DNA of 64,000 nt, from the NCBI RefSeq assembly GCF_040712315.1, contig NC_134020.1, positions 37,874,751 through 37,938,750 on the forward strand. The letters are read 5' to 3'. Position 1 is the stretch's first letter; every line of letters starts with the position of its first letter. The DNA comes from Castanea sativa (taxonomy: Eukaryota > Streptophyta > Magnoliopsida > Fagales > Fagaceae). This document shows, piece after piece, positions 43,138-56,784 of the stretch. A program made the position numbers and the translations under genes. The notes under the pieces are model-generated. The model did no database searches, was not told the DNA's origin, and saw only the letters and a program-made list of their open reading frames with translations.

Positions 43138-46100
43138 CGTGTTGCTCCATGAGAGTGACGTGAATGGAGCAAATAGGTTCTGACCTGAATTTAACCTAAT
43201 CAGTAATTACTAATTACAATAATCTAATCACTCAAGGTTATGAAAAATGATTGGAGTTATAACCCAAAAATGTAAGAGGAAAAAGAAGAGGACTCGAAAG
43301 ACCGAAAGAGGTAATGAATATTATAATTTCAAATAGGTAACATATTCCACAATCAAATGCTGCTAGCCAGGTTCAGATTCTCAACCCAAAAACAAAAAAG
43401 CTGCTAGGTTCAGGCTTAGACCTTTGAAAGCCGAAAACGTGTGTGTCAACAGTAACATATTCATAATGAGATGAACCTTCCTTAAAGGTAAATTCTCTTT
43501 TCCCTTTCTTTTTCTATCCTTTTTCTTTTTCCTTCCATGCATAACCATTACTAACATCGCCCACTTTCCTACGTTGGTTTCACATGGATGAAGGGAAAGG
43601 CTGAGCATCGTGTGGGGTAGGCGTTGGCTTTGGGTACATATTAATGGCAGTCAAAACAGCTAGCGGTGTTAGCTTAAGATACGAGAAAGCTTATATATGG
43701 TGGGTTCGGGCTGTACGTCTTGGAATACTGAGAGACTGGCTTCATATATATTAATGGCCAGCATTTATTTTTGTTTAATTGATTTGTATATTTATTTAGC
43801 TAGTTTGTTTATTTTTCCTCATGCTATGTCAACGTAAGAGTGCAAGACCAGGCCAGACCATGATGTACTGGGAAGCTTCAAACTTCAATTATATTAATTA
43901 TGCAGGGAATCCTAGAGCATGCTGTTGGTTTTTTCTTATTTTTTATGGGTCATAATTAAAAATACACAAAATTTTCAAAACTATTCTACTAAAGTTATTG
44001 TATGTGGCAGCTTAACGCAATCAAATCTTGATCTAGACACACCAACCGATTTATAATAAGGTATTTAAATGGAATAATATTTGAGTGGGAAAGATTTGTC
44101 TGTTACCTTAATTGACTTGGAACGCGTTTAATGTATAGTTAGCTCAATAACTCTGTATTTTAACCGGTTGGTACTTCTTGATATTTTTAAGAGATATTTT
44201 AAATCAAATTCCTCAATTATCGATGTATCCAAAATATATATGTATATTCCAAAACTAATGGTCTATAAGGAATAATTAATACAAGTAAACCTCATCAAGC
44301 TCAGTCTGAATTCGGCGACTTGAAGTTAACCCCTTACACTGGATTTTGAATAAAGAAACCAATTGTTCAAAAAGTTGCTAATTAATCAAAGCCGGAAATT
44401 ACATGGACCACAATCCACAAGAGGTACCCTTCAATGTGTGTGCAACTTTCACCCACATCATTTTTCGGAGGTCAACCAAAACTGCTGATAGTGTTGTGAT
44501 TTGCACATACAAGGAACTGACCTGAGACATTTTTTCACAACATTTAAAGCACTAACGTTCCTCAGCCCCATTTATAACCACAAACAGTCCATCTGCTAAC
44601 CCATGGACAATCATGCCTCTACGTACATCATGTCTTTTTGTTTTTGTTTTTTGAAACGATAAGATTTAAAACTTATGGTGTTATTCTTTGCCATCATGTT
44701 AAGACATAAAGAAGTTTATTTTTTATATAAGTGGGATTTGATCTATATATCTCTTATGTGACTTTGCTAGTTCAATGAATTCTTTTAAATTTCCCAAAAG
44801 AAACATATGTACAATTTGTATTTTTATTTTTATTTTGAATTGTTATAGCTCTTGATATTTTAGCCCGGAGGACAATGACATCAAAAGTTTTTTTCAAAAA
44901 AATTTGAAATTCAAATATGTACAATTTATACATTCACATATTTTGACTTGGCAAAATTGGAACCGAATTTGATAACCTGACCTCATCCAAAAAAGAAAAT
45001 ACCCAACCCAACCTGCATATTTATTAACTCAAAGTAAAAAAGGATTGACCCATACCCAACCCATTTTTAAGTGATTTTTTCCCCCACATATCAAACTTAG
45101 ATAAGACAGTATGTATATTCATTCTTAACGATTTCACAAGCACATTTAGTATTTATGGTTCACAACAATTTTTTTTTTTTTTTCATTCTTTTATGGTGAT
45201 TGTGAACTATGGATTTTGTAAACTTAAAATTTTATGTATTTTTTAAATTTTATTTCTAAGTAATTTTTTATTTGTTCTCTTATTTATATTGAAAGCTAGG
45301 AAAACAAATGAATGATGATGATGATTATTATTATTATTATTATCATTATTCACTTGAAAAATACGATCAACCCATAACCTGATCAATCCAACCCACTTAC
45401 AACCTGTTTAATATGACCCATTTCTAATCCATATATTGCTTGATTAACTTGACCTGAACCGTTTACCAAATTTTATCAAAGCATGTCATATAGCATAAAC
45501 AAGTGCCTAGCTTGTGTGGGACTAAAATAGAATTATTGTACCCGAAGTTTTCAATATAAATGCCTTTTGGTTTTTGCCATGCCCTAGAAACTTCAATAGC
45601 AAGCATGGCTTAGAAAATTTTAAAAGTTTTGATTGAAAAAGGCACATAATTGCTTAATTTAGGGTTGTAAATTTGGCCTTGAATATGAAATTTTGGCATA
45701 AACTCAATACTTGAATAGGTCACTGCTATTTTCGTATCAGTTTATAAGTACAATGTAGTAAAAATTGGAATACCCATACGAATACTCGTCCTCTAATCTT
45801 GGAAAGAATTTGGGTGACGAGAATAATGCAATGCAAATTGACTCATGTGAGAACTACTACTTACATAGTACATCCCAAGCTAAAGTGCTATTATCGAAAA
45901 ATAATGCATTTCGTTGGTGAAAATGCTACTCCCTCGCTAATTTAGTCTTTGAGAACGATAAATTGAACTCAATTTGTTTTAAAACTTACTGACATACTAG
46001 TGATCATGGTAATTGACATATTGCTACGATAAATTATTCAGTACATTCGGCGGATTATATCCTCTTTTCATATAGTGTGGGCCCTATGTGTAAATCCACA

Positions 46101-46480
46101 TATGATATCCATCTTTATATAAGAGGATAGTGTATTAAATTACACCAAATGTAATGAATAATTTGACAATACAAGATCTAAAAACAAATTCACTTTTGGT
46201 TTTTATCTTCACCCAAAATTTTTTATAAGGAGATACAATTGATATCAATTTTTTTTTTTTTTTTTTGCTTGAAAAAGTGTGTATATTTCTATAAAAAAAT
46301 TGATAATTGTCTCACATTATTTAAGAAAGTGTATTATGTATAGTATCATTTGTCTCATCTTTTTTTAAAAGTTAATAGTTATCATGACTTTTGAGTGAAG
46401 CATGTAATCTTTATATTAGAACCTCATTCCTTTTTTCTTTTCTTTTTTCTGTTTTTTGCATATATAGTTGCCTGTATGTT
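43138..46480. other. AT-rich intergenic DNA
   Basis: No gene recognised over 3.3 kb. A (GAT)n(TTA)n tract lies at 45312-45350. Segments at 44955-45070 and 45365-45480 hold 'acccaacccaacctg'- and 'gacctgaacc'-type words in opposing sense, perhaps an eroded relative of the 'acccgttt' element at 56807, not delimited. Confidence 0.5.
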
Positions 46481-46680
46481 CTTGTTTCTTTAAAAAAAAA
46501 AATTCTAAACAAATGTTAGATTTTGGGCCTAGATTGGAAGAATATGCAAGGCCCAGTTTCATTATGGAATATTTGAATTGGTCGAACTGGAGCAGAAAAT
46601 ATTGGGTCAGAATCGTCGGAAGGGGCTTCCCAAAGCTGGCTGGTACTTTTGGTTTTGTTTTTAATATTCAGCCAAGTAAA

Positions 46681-46905
46681 CTTTTTTTTTTTTTGAAACG
46701 GGAACAACAATTTTATTTATGATTAAATATAAGCCAAATTGAAATACAAAGTCTCCATAGCAGGAGGAGGTGAGTCTTCAATCCAAAAAACATCATCAAA
46801 GCAAACTGGAATAAAGAGTACTGTGCAACAGAGTTTGCTTCGCAACAACCATGGCTAACATAGATGATAGAACCAGCTGAGGCCAGCAAGCTTAGTTTTT
46901 AAAAG
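46681..46905 (-). pseudogene. LINE 3' terminus with poly(A)
   Basis: On the minus strand the end of an RNase H-like reading, DDVFWIEDSPPPAMETLYFN, resembles the C-terminus of plant LINE RNase H (a VVWMEDVPP-like block). It is followed by a stop, a short tail and 12 A (T-run at 46681-46692). It is a strongly 5'-truncated LINE copy; the 5' edge near 46905 is approximate. Confidence 0.6.
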
Positions 46906-47060
46906 GTTATGTAACTAGTAAATATCTTATTGTCAAATAAGAAATTTGGAGTTCAAACTTCACTTACACCTAAAGCTGATTGGTGTTTTGGCATGATGAT
47001 AAAGAACAATCATCATAGAACAGAAACGTACATAAGTTGGAATTCTATAAAAACAAATTT
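46896..47060 (+). mobile_element. Degenerate tRNA-derived SINE
   Basis: Contains 'gtaactagtaaatatcttattgtcaaataagaaatttggagttcaaacttc' (decayed A- and B-box layout) followed by 'cacttacacctaaagctgattggtgttttggcatgatgataaagaacaatcatca', the same body as the better-preserved SINE at 50273. It abuts the LINE 3' end. Confidence 0.6.
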
Positions 47061-47419
47061 GAAAAAACAAAAAAAAGGTTATGCAAAGAAGATGGGGCAT
47101 CATTATGGAATTTAATAATTTATTGTGAACCTTCAAGATCAAGCTTACCCATTGTTGACTCAATCTAAAATGAACCTAATAATTTCTACTTAAATTGCAA
47201 TTGATAAGATTAATTATAGGTTCACAAATTATTATTATTATTATTACTATTTATTTATTAGGAGTTTTTATTATAACTCACATCCTTTTCAATCTCTTCA
47301 TTTTGAATTATTGATTCAAGATATCAAAAGTTGGTACTCTTAGTATTTATTGAACATCAAGTTTTACAAATCCTTCTTCATTGTTTCTAGTGTTACTAAA
47401 CTTACTTTCCACATACTCT

Positions 47420-47622
47420 GTGTCCATTTGGCTAGCTTATTTTTTGCCAACTTATTTTACTATTCAACTTATTTTTTCTACTATTCATGAGCCTCACTAC
47501 ACTTTTTAGTACTATTCATGAGTCTCATTGTACTATTTCAATTAACTTTTACCTTTATTTATAGTACTTTCAGCAAAAAAAAATTTAATTTCAGCAAAAT
47601 AAGCAAATTTCAAACAGATCCT
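47420..47622. mobile_element. Possible MITE
   Basis: 'gtgtccatttggctagcttatttt' on the left is imperfectly inverted as 'aaaataagcaaatttcaaacagatc' on the right; the interior has repeated 'tactattcatgag.ctca' units. No clear duplication. Confidence 0.45.
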
Positions 47623-47649
47623 CTATCTGTTTACTTATATTTAGTTGAA

Positions 47650-48364
47650 ATCCTTTAAATTCTAAAGCATCTCTCCAAATTTTTAATAATTTTGAGAAGA
47701 AAAAAAAAGACGTGAAGAAAGAGAAAACTTAAACCAAATAGGAGATATGCAAGGGGGTTTGCACTCTTGGGACACGCGCAAATGGTAGCCACTTGAAAAA
47801 GGAACCGGAGACATCTCTTATTTTGATTGCAGCTTTCTCTAGACCTCTAGGAAAAATAGTTGAAATTAGGTTTAATTGTCTAGGACTAGATCAATTCCAA
47901 ATGAATGAAAATGTGACTAAATTGGTCATATTTACTCTTGAGGGAGGAGTGACAAAGGGTGACTACAATTGAGGTGGAGTATACATGGAAGCCTCAAAAG
48001 TGCTACTACTCTATGGTGTTTAGTCATCTTGCAAAAGCATGTCCTCGAATTGGTCATTGCTCACTTACCTTTAAAAAGCCTACATAAAAAAAAATCATTC
48101 AATTATCTAAAGGGGAATTAGTCTCAATTACAAATAATATAAATACTACTTTTGCTTTAGGTCGTGTTTCTATCTTTCCATTCATTCTAGATACAATTTT
48201 TAAATATTGGATCTTTCATTATTTAAATCATTTATCTGTAATTTTGCCTAAACAATAAAATATGCTAACATTGGGAGGGACGTATTTACTAATTATATCA
48301 TTTGCAATTGCCCGAGTCTCAAATAACAATCCCCAACTCTAAAATAATCAAACATACAAAAAAG
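47650..48364. other. Intergenic DNA
   Basis: No gene, RNA or delimited repeat was recognised. Confidence 0.5.
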
Positions 48365-48960
48365 ACACAACTCCATGTGTAGTTTCATTCATTGAAACTA
48401 TATGATTCGCATAAAGCATACATCAATAGACTTTATTTTGAAACAATCTAGTCATGAGCTCATCCATCACTAGTGCAAAGAGATACAAATATATTACTGC
48501 TCCTTTATGCACATCCATAGAGATAGGAAAATTAGATGTAATGCACCACCTGTTCTCAAACTAATTACAAATCTATCATACATATCCTTAATCAACTTAA
48601 TATACTTTAAAATAACTCTTTTCTTTTCTAAAACACGCCACACAAGCTGTTTATGTACTCTATCATATATCTTTTTTAGGTGAATAAAAATCATATGAAG
48701 ATCTTGACAGGATTCTCTACATTTTTCCATTAGACATCTAAGTAAAAAAAAAATAACTTACTGTACATAGAACCAAATTTATTCTCCGATATCTATTTCA
48801 AAATGTCATTATGTGACTCATAATTATAAGCTTTATTCTATTGCACTTTGTAATGTTTTGAATATCTTCCATATTCTTGTAAATAAGCATTACCATATGA
48901 TTGTTTTCCTCCACTCACTAGACATTTTAGTGACACTTGAAATCTTCTTTATCAGTCCAA
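48365..48960 (-). pseudogene. LINE-type reverse transcriptase relic (minus)
   Basis: A minus-strand reading through shifting frames gives SSEWRKT (about 48900), then SENKFGSMYS in place of an ENQFGFMPG block, and the clearest part, LMEKCRESCQDLHMIFIHLK, KIYDRVHKQLVWRVLEKK and YIKLIKDMYD (48730-48550). It continues after a stop with ALRIICSFNE where the family has an FADDIVLIDE active site. A decayed non-LTR element of a different subgroup from those at 12.5 and 15 kb; no 3' tail seen. Confidence 0.72.
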
Positions 48961-50272
48961 ATTTAAAACAAGAGTTCTAAATTTTAATACTAATTAATTT
49001 TTTTTTTCAAATCCAACTAATCCGTTAAAAATGTCATGGTTGGGCTGGCTTGGATTTTGCACCTAGCCTTTGCCTTGTCCCCTGGAGCATTTGGATTCTG
49101 GACAGTGGACACAGAAATGTAATAGACATGCAAGCTTCTTGGGATATTAAGCCCCATAAGCCCAACAAAACAAAGTTAGTGGGGTCTCATCCAAATTCCT
49201 AAGCAGTCTCATAGCTCACAATTACGTCTACATATTGGCGATCAGTAGGTAGACAAAAATCCAACCACATCATATCCTTTGCTTGGTCTTGTTTCCCCCC
49301 AAACCATGTTCCACACCGACCCCAAAGCTTTTCCACAACCTTTGCTTTCTTGTCTAGTTTAGAGTAAAAAGGTCATTGAGTAAGATTCGGAAACATAGGC
49401 TTGATTTATGGTACGTAATTCCATTTTTTTCGCCACTCAACCGTTGTTTTTATGGATGATGTTCTAACAGTAGTAGCGGCTAATCCCAATTGATATCTGC
49501 AATGGATTTTGTAAGTTTAATTTTTCCCCAACATATGATCATGGTCTGGCCCCAATTCAGCTCTAGTCTTCTTCTCTCTCTTATTGACGTAATGGGGAAC
49601 TCTATCCACTTTGTTTTGATTACGCTAATATTTATAGGAATTTACTCAAATCCCTTAAAAATCTTTGAGAAGTAAAAAATAGAAAAGAACATTTACAAAA
49701 CACAAAGATTTGTGTGGTTTGACCATAAATCTATTTACACAGAGTTGTAGCAAATATCACTATATCAGAGAGAATACTATATAAAAGTGACAGTAAAGTA
49801 CATCAAACCCTAATTCTGAAGCGACAAATTTATAACCCAAAAACAGACCAGAAATTTCTACTAGGGGACTCAAACCTCCACTCTATAAACTAAGCCTGAT
49901 AATGCTTCCAGGTCAACTCTCGTCGGGTCCAAACCGGATTAAACATAAAACCAAAATCCTCATGGACCAACAAAGATGGTGGAAAATGTATATGGTTCAG
50001 TGTTTTGCGCACTGATAGTGTTATGCCTTTTATTTTTTTATTTATTTTTGAACTTTTCTGAGGCGACTTGTATTGATTCCGAAAGTCAATCATACAATTT
50101 GATCCCAAAAAACAAAGTGAGGTCATCCATTCTTAGTGTCGGCAAACTGTTTAATTTATTAAGCTTTGGAAATGCTATGTTGCATAGAGATATATGTAAT
50201 GCAAGCCAATCGACCACGAATAATATGTGTTCAGCATAATTTAGTCTTTAAGGGTATCCTAATTCTCATGTG
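48961..50272. other. Intergenic DNA
   Basis: Short open frames near 49490-49675 and 49890-50239 show no domain and overlap on both strands. No gene is called. Confidence 0.5.
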
Positions 50273-50415
50273 AATTTCAGTTAATTCAACTGGTAAAGTC
50301 TCTTATGGTTAAATAAGATATCTAGGATTCAATCTCCGCCTACACCAAAAGCTGATTGGTGTTTTGGTCTAATGATAAAGAGTTATTATCAAGAGCGAAT
50401 GTCATAGGATACATA
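50273..50415 (+). mobile_element. tRNA-derived SINE
   Basis: Internal pol III promoter: A-box-like 'caactggtaaagt' (about 50288-50300) and B-box 'ggattcaatctcc' (50325-50337), followed by the body 'gcctacaccaaaagctgattggtgttttggtctaatgataaagagttattatcaagagcg'. This is the best preserved of three related SINE-like copies in the window. It does not fold as a tRNA gene. Confidence 0.7.
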
Positions 50416-50768
50416 TAAGTGCTAAAAAGTTTACTGCGTGTGACCCATTTTGTACCTTGATACAACTGTAATTGCATCATCAACTCTTTCATAATGATAA
50501 ATCTATATATATAATTCTTTTGTAAATTCTATTTGTTACTCTACAATAGCAGCCACTTTTGATTGATCAATACCCTGTAATCTTTTTATATATAAATGCT
50601 AAAAGTTTACTGCGTGTGACCCATTTTGTACCTTGATACAACTGTAATTGCATCATCAACTCTTTCATAATGATAAATCTATATATATAATTCTTTTGTA
50701 AATTCTATTTGTTACGCTACAATAGCAGCCACTTTTGATTGATCAATACCCTGTAATCTTTTTATATA
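50415..50768. repeat. Near-perfect tandem duplication, 176-bp period
   Basis: Two direct copies (about 50415-50590 and 50591-50768) of a unit beginning 'gctaaaa.gtttactgcgtgtgacccattttg' and ending 'ccctgtaatctttttatat'. They differ by one base (gttacTcta/gttacGcta) and a one- or two-base indel. It follows immediately after the SINE. Confidence 0.92.
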
Positions 50769-51632
50769 ATAGGTACACTAGTTCAAAACAACTGTTCACC
50801 AAAGAATGTGCGAGGATATGCACAATGAATTGGAAAACCATTAAAATTTGTCTTATACAGAATGCTTCTTTGGAATAAGATACACTTCTTTCACCTGAGC
50901 CAAAACGTGAGGACAGTGTTTTTTTGGATTTTCTTAGCATTTCGTGTGAATTACGCCTTCCAAGCATAAAATAAGTTCTAAAAGGTAAAAAATGTCCTAT
51001 TAATAAATGTTCACCATAGACCACTGTAAAGTGTGAACTACTGTATTGAGCCATCTTCAGAATAAAAATCAATTAGACAAACAAAAAATCCTTTGCAGGT
51101 GAAAAGGGTAAATTTAAAAAGTTAAAAACAATTTTTTTTTTTTAAATCTCATTATCAAATTGATAATCTTTTTTAAACTTATGTATAATTAATAACACTC
51201 ATCTCTTGAAATCTTTATAAATACATCAAATAAATTCATGTCGTCTCACATTGTTACTCTCTAATAAAATATTTTATCTTTATAAAAAGATTCCTACTTA
51301 GTTTAATATGCCTCAAGGAGTATCATTTTCATTTATAAAAATCTCAAGAAACAGGAGTGTATTTTTTTCCTCCATAATTTAGGTAAGAATTTTTTTATAA
51401 AAACCTTATAAGGAGAGTCATTTATAAAAACAATTGGGAGACTATCGTTTTGATAAATCTCAAGAGATAGTAGTATAATTTAATTACCCTATAATAAGAT
51501 AAACAAAATCAAAAGCAGAAAAGTAAAAAAAAAGAAAAAAAAATGCAAAGCTAGTTGAAGATACATTCAATATATTAACCATGACCATCCAAATTAATTG
51601 CCTACAAAAGAAAACTAATGAAAGCTTAAACA

Positions 51633-51640
<8 letters not shown>
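50769..51640. other. AT-rich intergenic DNA
   Basis: 'ttataaaaa.tctcaaga' motifs recur at about 51335, 51412 and 51460 as weak local repeats. No gene is seen. Confidence 0.5.

Positions 51641-51690
<50 letters not shown>
51641..51690. repeat. (TA)n microsatellite
   Basis: About 25 AT units, nearly uninterrupted. Confidence 0.95.
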
Positions 51691-51693
<3 letters not shown>

Positions 51694-51840
51694 CAGAAAA
51701 TTATTCAAACAAAACGAAAAAAAATTAATCATTTCAGAATTATAATCTTTTTCCATTCTTTTCTTCTTGTTGCTTCTCTTTTCTTTTTCTTTTTAGGAGG
51801 TTGAGGGAGTACCTCTCTAATAAGAATTAAAGTTCCAATC

Positions 51841-51900
51841 CCATCTTTTCCAATAGCTGGCTTGCAAAAACCATCTTTTCCAATAATTGGCATGCAAAAA
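51841..51900. repeat. 30-bp tandem repeat, two copies
   Basis: 'ccatcttttccaata..tggc.tgcaaaaa' occurs twice in direct succession with two mismatches. Confidence 0.85.
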
Positions 51901-54900
51901 CAATGTGTTAAACTGCTAAAAACACAGAGATCTATATTTTCATCGAAATATCCAACTTGCAAATTAAATTCACCCAAAAAAATAGTCACCCCACATTCTA
52001 CAACCAGTTGGAGATAGATAAGGGTATCAATCTCCTGTCAAAAACAGAGAAAAGAAGATAGTAATGGATATTGATGCAGCAAAATACTCCCTCAAGGAAG
52101 GCCCAAGGGAATAACAAACTTTATGTAATATTCAGAAATTCTCAGACAGGATCCCCTGTAATTCATTTAATCATTATTCATATCAGAGAAAGATGGAAGA
52201 AAAAGGCCTGCATGCACACGTGTACGCCAGGGACATGTACAAACCCAACCCTAAGAATATACCAAGATTCTTGCAAGGCTGGCTACCAATACAATACCAC
52301 ATTGATTGAAAAGGCAAACCCATATGCACCGCTGGTCTCACCATCATGTTGTGTTTCAAAGTCCCCCAAAGGGCTAAAAGGGCTTGGACGGTTGGACCAC
52401 TATAACACAAGGCCCCTAGCTCAAGCTACCTAATACGTGTCCAAATCCCACTTCACCATGTGTCAAACCCTCATAGGCAATATTGGCCAGCTCCAAAAAT
52501 ATTGTTCATGTACATGGAAAATGGAATTTGTCCAAACATATTCTAGCATTTTTTTCCCCACTCGTTTTCTCTTTCTTTCTTTCTTTCTGTGCCATCGGAT
52601 ACATCATCCAATCAATCAGTGTTAACAATGGGAAGAGATCTTCTGGAAATGAGAACAAATGAACAATAAAGGTGGTTTTTAAACCTTTATTATAAAGCTT
52701 CATAAAGCAACACTTGTTGGTTGCGAATATTTCCCTTTTTTCCCAACCCTTTTTCTTTCTCACATACCATCTTTTCCTTCCAAAGATTTTTCAATTTAAA
52801 AATTATTTTCTCGAAAAGTTTGTTTTTCTAGAAAGGAGAGGTGTTGCTCCTACTTTCGTCCCCTCATTTAAAAAACCACTATCCTCATAAATATGAATTT
52901 ATTCAACATATTATTGGAGCTTTTCGCATTGGATTTAGATTTTTTATTTAAACTTTTGGATCAAATTATCCTACATTGATTAAGAACCCATGCGCAGAGT
53001 AATGCATGCGTTGATTGTTCAACACCTAACCTATGTTGTTGATATATTTTAAACAGTTTTGATCTGCAACCTTACAGTTATATAACTTTCTTTAACCATT
53101 AAACCAATAAGCCATTGGCCTTTGAATACTTTAAATTAAACACGCATGATCACACTTTTTTAGCATGTTGCTTACACACTACTTGTTGAATGAATACAAC
53201 ACTGGATCAGCTAGATTTGAATACAAACCGACCCATGTAAATTATTAGATTTTTAATTATTAAAATATCAAATTTCATAATAGATCATTCTTTTGTTTAT
53301 TTATTTTGAAGAATGAAATTATTAGCCGGTTAACTCCAAAAAAATGTTTGCTTCCCTTCGAGGCAAAGTATATGAAATAGGGTATTGGACAAGACTAGTC
53401 TTATGCTAATAGACATTATTGTATTGATGCACAAAAATGTTCTTTTCCTCATGATCATTCAAATTAATCCTTTGAGAAAAGTATGATTCACGTAGCATTT
53501 GTTGAGGCCTCTCGGGAGATAAATGGAAAACTAAATGCTTTTGAAAGCTTGATGAGATCTAGCCTTTGCATCATGGGATTTCCTGATGATCATGTCTTTA
53601 TGAATAAACTTTAGTTTCTTTTTGTATGGTAGGGCACCAATATTTTCATTCATGGCCCATTATTTTAGAGCTGGTCAAGAACCCCTATTAGAGACACATA
53701 ATCCCAATGACTAATGACTACGTGTAGATCATCGAAAGCTAAAAGCTGGGAACTTACTTTTTGGTTCAGTGTGAAGAAGTTATTGAATTAATGAATTAAG
53801 GCAGATAGAAAAACTTTTAGATTAGTTGCTCATAAATTATGTTTTTCTGATGTGATGATAAAAACTGTAAACCAATGGAAAAACTTTGCGCTTGTGGGGC
53901 GGTAGCCGTACGTGCATGAAACAGTGGCAGAGAGTCGTTAAAAGATGATAATATCTTTAGAAAAGAATTCCCAAACCACATGAGCCTACGTAAGCTTTGG
54001 GTCACAGCTTTTGAAATGGGCCTTACTTACGTGTAATGAAGGAAATAAAGTCATTTAATGCACTGGAGCCATGTCTAATCAAATTACCTCTTCCAAGAAT
54101 TCGGGAAAAAGAAGAAGATATAGAAGATAGCTCCTCGACAAGTAGCAGAACATCCTAGATCATTTAGGGTTGTGTTTTGTAAAAAAAAATTTAGCAACGT
54201 TATGCGTGGATAGATAAAAAAATATGTAAAAATATGTATTGTGGTATTTAAATAATAGTTTTCGTTATTTAACTACAGTTACTAAATAAGATTTTAGTAT
54301 CAAACTGAACTCAATTTTAACTAAATTGGTCCAAAAAGTTATATTTATATTACTTTAGCTAACTAGCAATTCTCATACAAATACACCAACGGCAATACTC
54401 AATACTCTATTTATATTTTATTTAAATTTTTTCTCCTTTTCCAAATATCATTTGTATTTTCAATTCCAAATCAAGCAAACACAACTAAATCAAACATCAA
54501 CCCAATTAGATCTAATTGTCAAATATCAAACCCAGATCAAACACAACCGCCATCGAGACTAGCTGAATCCAACAAGGCATAGAGTGAGACGAAGAGAGAC
54601 TGTGAAGGCAATAAAAAAACTAATTCTTTAATTTAACTTTGTTGATGAGTACAGTAACCTCAATAGAGGTATTGAGTTATTGTTCATTTGTTATTTGAGA
54701 ATATCAAATTGTTGAGGCTGATGCACGATGCTTTTATTGGTGTTTAGTCGAATTTTTAACTAAAGGCGCTAGTTTAACTAGTCTGATGAAAGTGCTCTTA
54801 TTAAAATATATTTAGAGAGAGGAAATGATAAATCTATTGTGTAACTTCAATTAATAATTATCCAAAGAAAGGCTTGCCCTTGGTCTTATAGTCTCCCCAC

Positions 54901-55046
54901 TTCCATATTATAGTATTTTTAATTCTTGAAAATTTAAGATTTTTATGAACTCTAACTCATTACTGTTTGAACCATTGAGAGATTAGATCTCAATATTCTG
55001 TAGGAACTAAGAAACTAGTAGTAGAAATGTTGAGAGTTTAGTTAAT
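51901..55046. other. Intergenic DNA, including a higher-complexity patch at 52.1-52.5 kb
   Basis: No gene is called. The segment at about 52050-52510 is less AT-rich, contains a CACGTG core (near 52217) beside a CATGCA element, and has open frames on both strands (120 and 75 codons) with no domain I recognise. It could be an unannotated transcript or promoter, or unique DNA. The rest is AT-rich. Confidence 0.45.
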
Positions 55047-55067
55047 GGGGGGGGGGGGGGGGGGGGG
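55047..55067. repeat. Poly(G) run of 21
   Basis: Twenty-one consecutive G on the plus strand in otherwise AT-rich DNA. Confidence 0.95.
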
Positions 55068-55884
55068 AACAACTTGCATGACCATTATTGTAGGTGAGAC
55101 CCAATAAGGAATGTTAACTAGTTTTATGTGTAATTTGTTGCAATCCAAATAACATGTGAGATACAAGAGAATAAAATTCATAATGCATAGTATCGCTAGC
55201 ATCCCTCTTTTGAGGCTTTCAAACACCCATAATGTTAAACCTAACATCCATAATTTTAATAACTCTCGAAAATTTTAAATTCACACCATAATCCTTTAAT
55301 TTCATCTAAAAGTATCCCAACAATAAATATTAGGAACAATGTTAAAGACACAAAATAGTTCACGACTTTTTTCGCAACTTATTAATATGTTAAGTTGTAA
55401 TTAGTGTAAAATCACTTTCATACAATCTCACATTGTATTCCAATTGTCTAGTCATAGCATGCTATCTTATTATTTGTGAAATTTGGTGTATCATTAGATT
55501 TATAATATTGTACGTTAATAATGATAACGAGGCCGGTGGTACTTTTCTTTTTTTCTTTTTTTTTAATTATGAACAACGGTGGTACATGATCTAATCATTG
55601 ATGTTGATGGCAGGCCCAAAAAATTCTCAAAAAGATCAGTTAACGTATGGTAGCCAATGGTACTGGACACTGAAAGGTAAAAGACCAAGTGACCAAATGC
55701 TCTTTTTTTTTTCTTTCCTCAAGCTTTTGATCATTTGGTATATAAAGATAAAGTAAGCAAAAAACAGCAAAAAAATGGCAAAAGAACCTGGCCAAAAATG
55801 TCGTAGTCCCCCAAAGTACGGATGTCCATACGGGTATGTGATATACATTATGCATGAGTGATGGCGTTTGTAAGAAGTTGCTTC
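55068..55884. other. AT-rich intergenic DNA
   Basis: Short overlapping open frames near 55636-55855 have no recognisable domain. Nothing else was found. Confidence 0.5.
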
Positions 55885-56784
55885 TTACGCTCTGTTTGTT
55901 TTGCTAGAAAATTTTCTATAAAGATAGTTTTCTACATTTTTCAGTGTTTGGTAGCACAAAAAAAAAACTAGTCAACAGAAAATTATCTTTAGTCAATGAA
56001 AAATCCTAATAAAAATAAAGCTTTTTTTTTTATAGGTTGTTTTCCAAAAAAAAAAAAATTGGAAAACAATCTCTCTTTCACAATACGCTCTCTCACTCTT
56101 TCTCTCTTCCCTTTTCTTTTTCTTTCCTCATACCTTCACTGTCACTAACTCTGGTCTCTCCTCTTCCATAGATCTCTCTCCCTCACTCTCTCCATATTTC
56201 TCTTCTCCTTTATAACATAGTTTTCTGAATAGATTTTTTCCCCTCATTGCTCAATAATTATTTCATTCCTCTCTACCAACTTGCAAAAGAGAACATATTT
56301 ACAGCGGTAATTATTTCATTATTCTCTACCAAAATCTCAATTCTTTACTTTGAATTTCAAACTTGATTTTATTTTTTCTCTAAGAAAATTTTGGTTTGAT
56401 GGATTCTATGTAGAAGTTTTTTTTGCACATAAAAGTGCTAAAAAAATAAAAATATAAAAAATAAAAAAGAAGAAAGAATGAATGAATGAAGTAAAAGACG
56501 AAAATTTTAAACACAATGCCTATATGGCTCTAAATTGCTTTTACATAGGATAATATTTTTTGTTGATAGATACATTATGCAGATTCTATGTAGTGATGAT
56601 ATATTGTGTAGATACATTATATTAATACATAATTTTGAGTAATATTAAAGACTTGTGGTTGACTATAGTAGACAATTAGTATACCAGCAAAAAGAGTAGA
56701 CAATTAAAAGTTATTGTTATTTGCACTTATTAAAGATGTATTCCCTTGTCAATTTTATGTATATAGACAAATGGTTGATATATA

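Noticed and set aside
52071..52433. 120-codon open frame as a gene
   Set aside because: No recognisable domain and no supporting signals; kept only as a low-interest patch to check.
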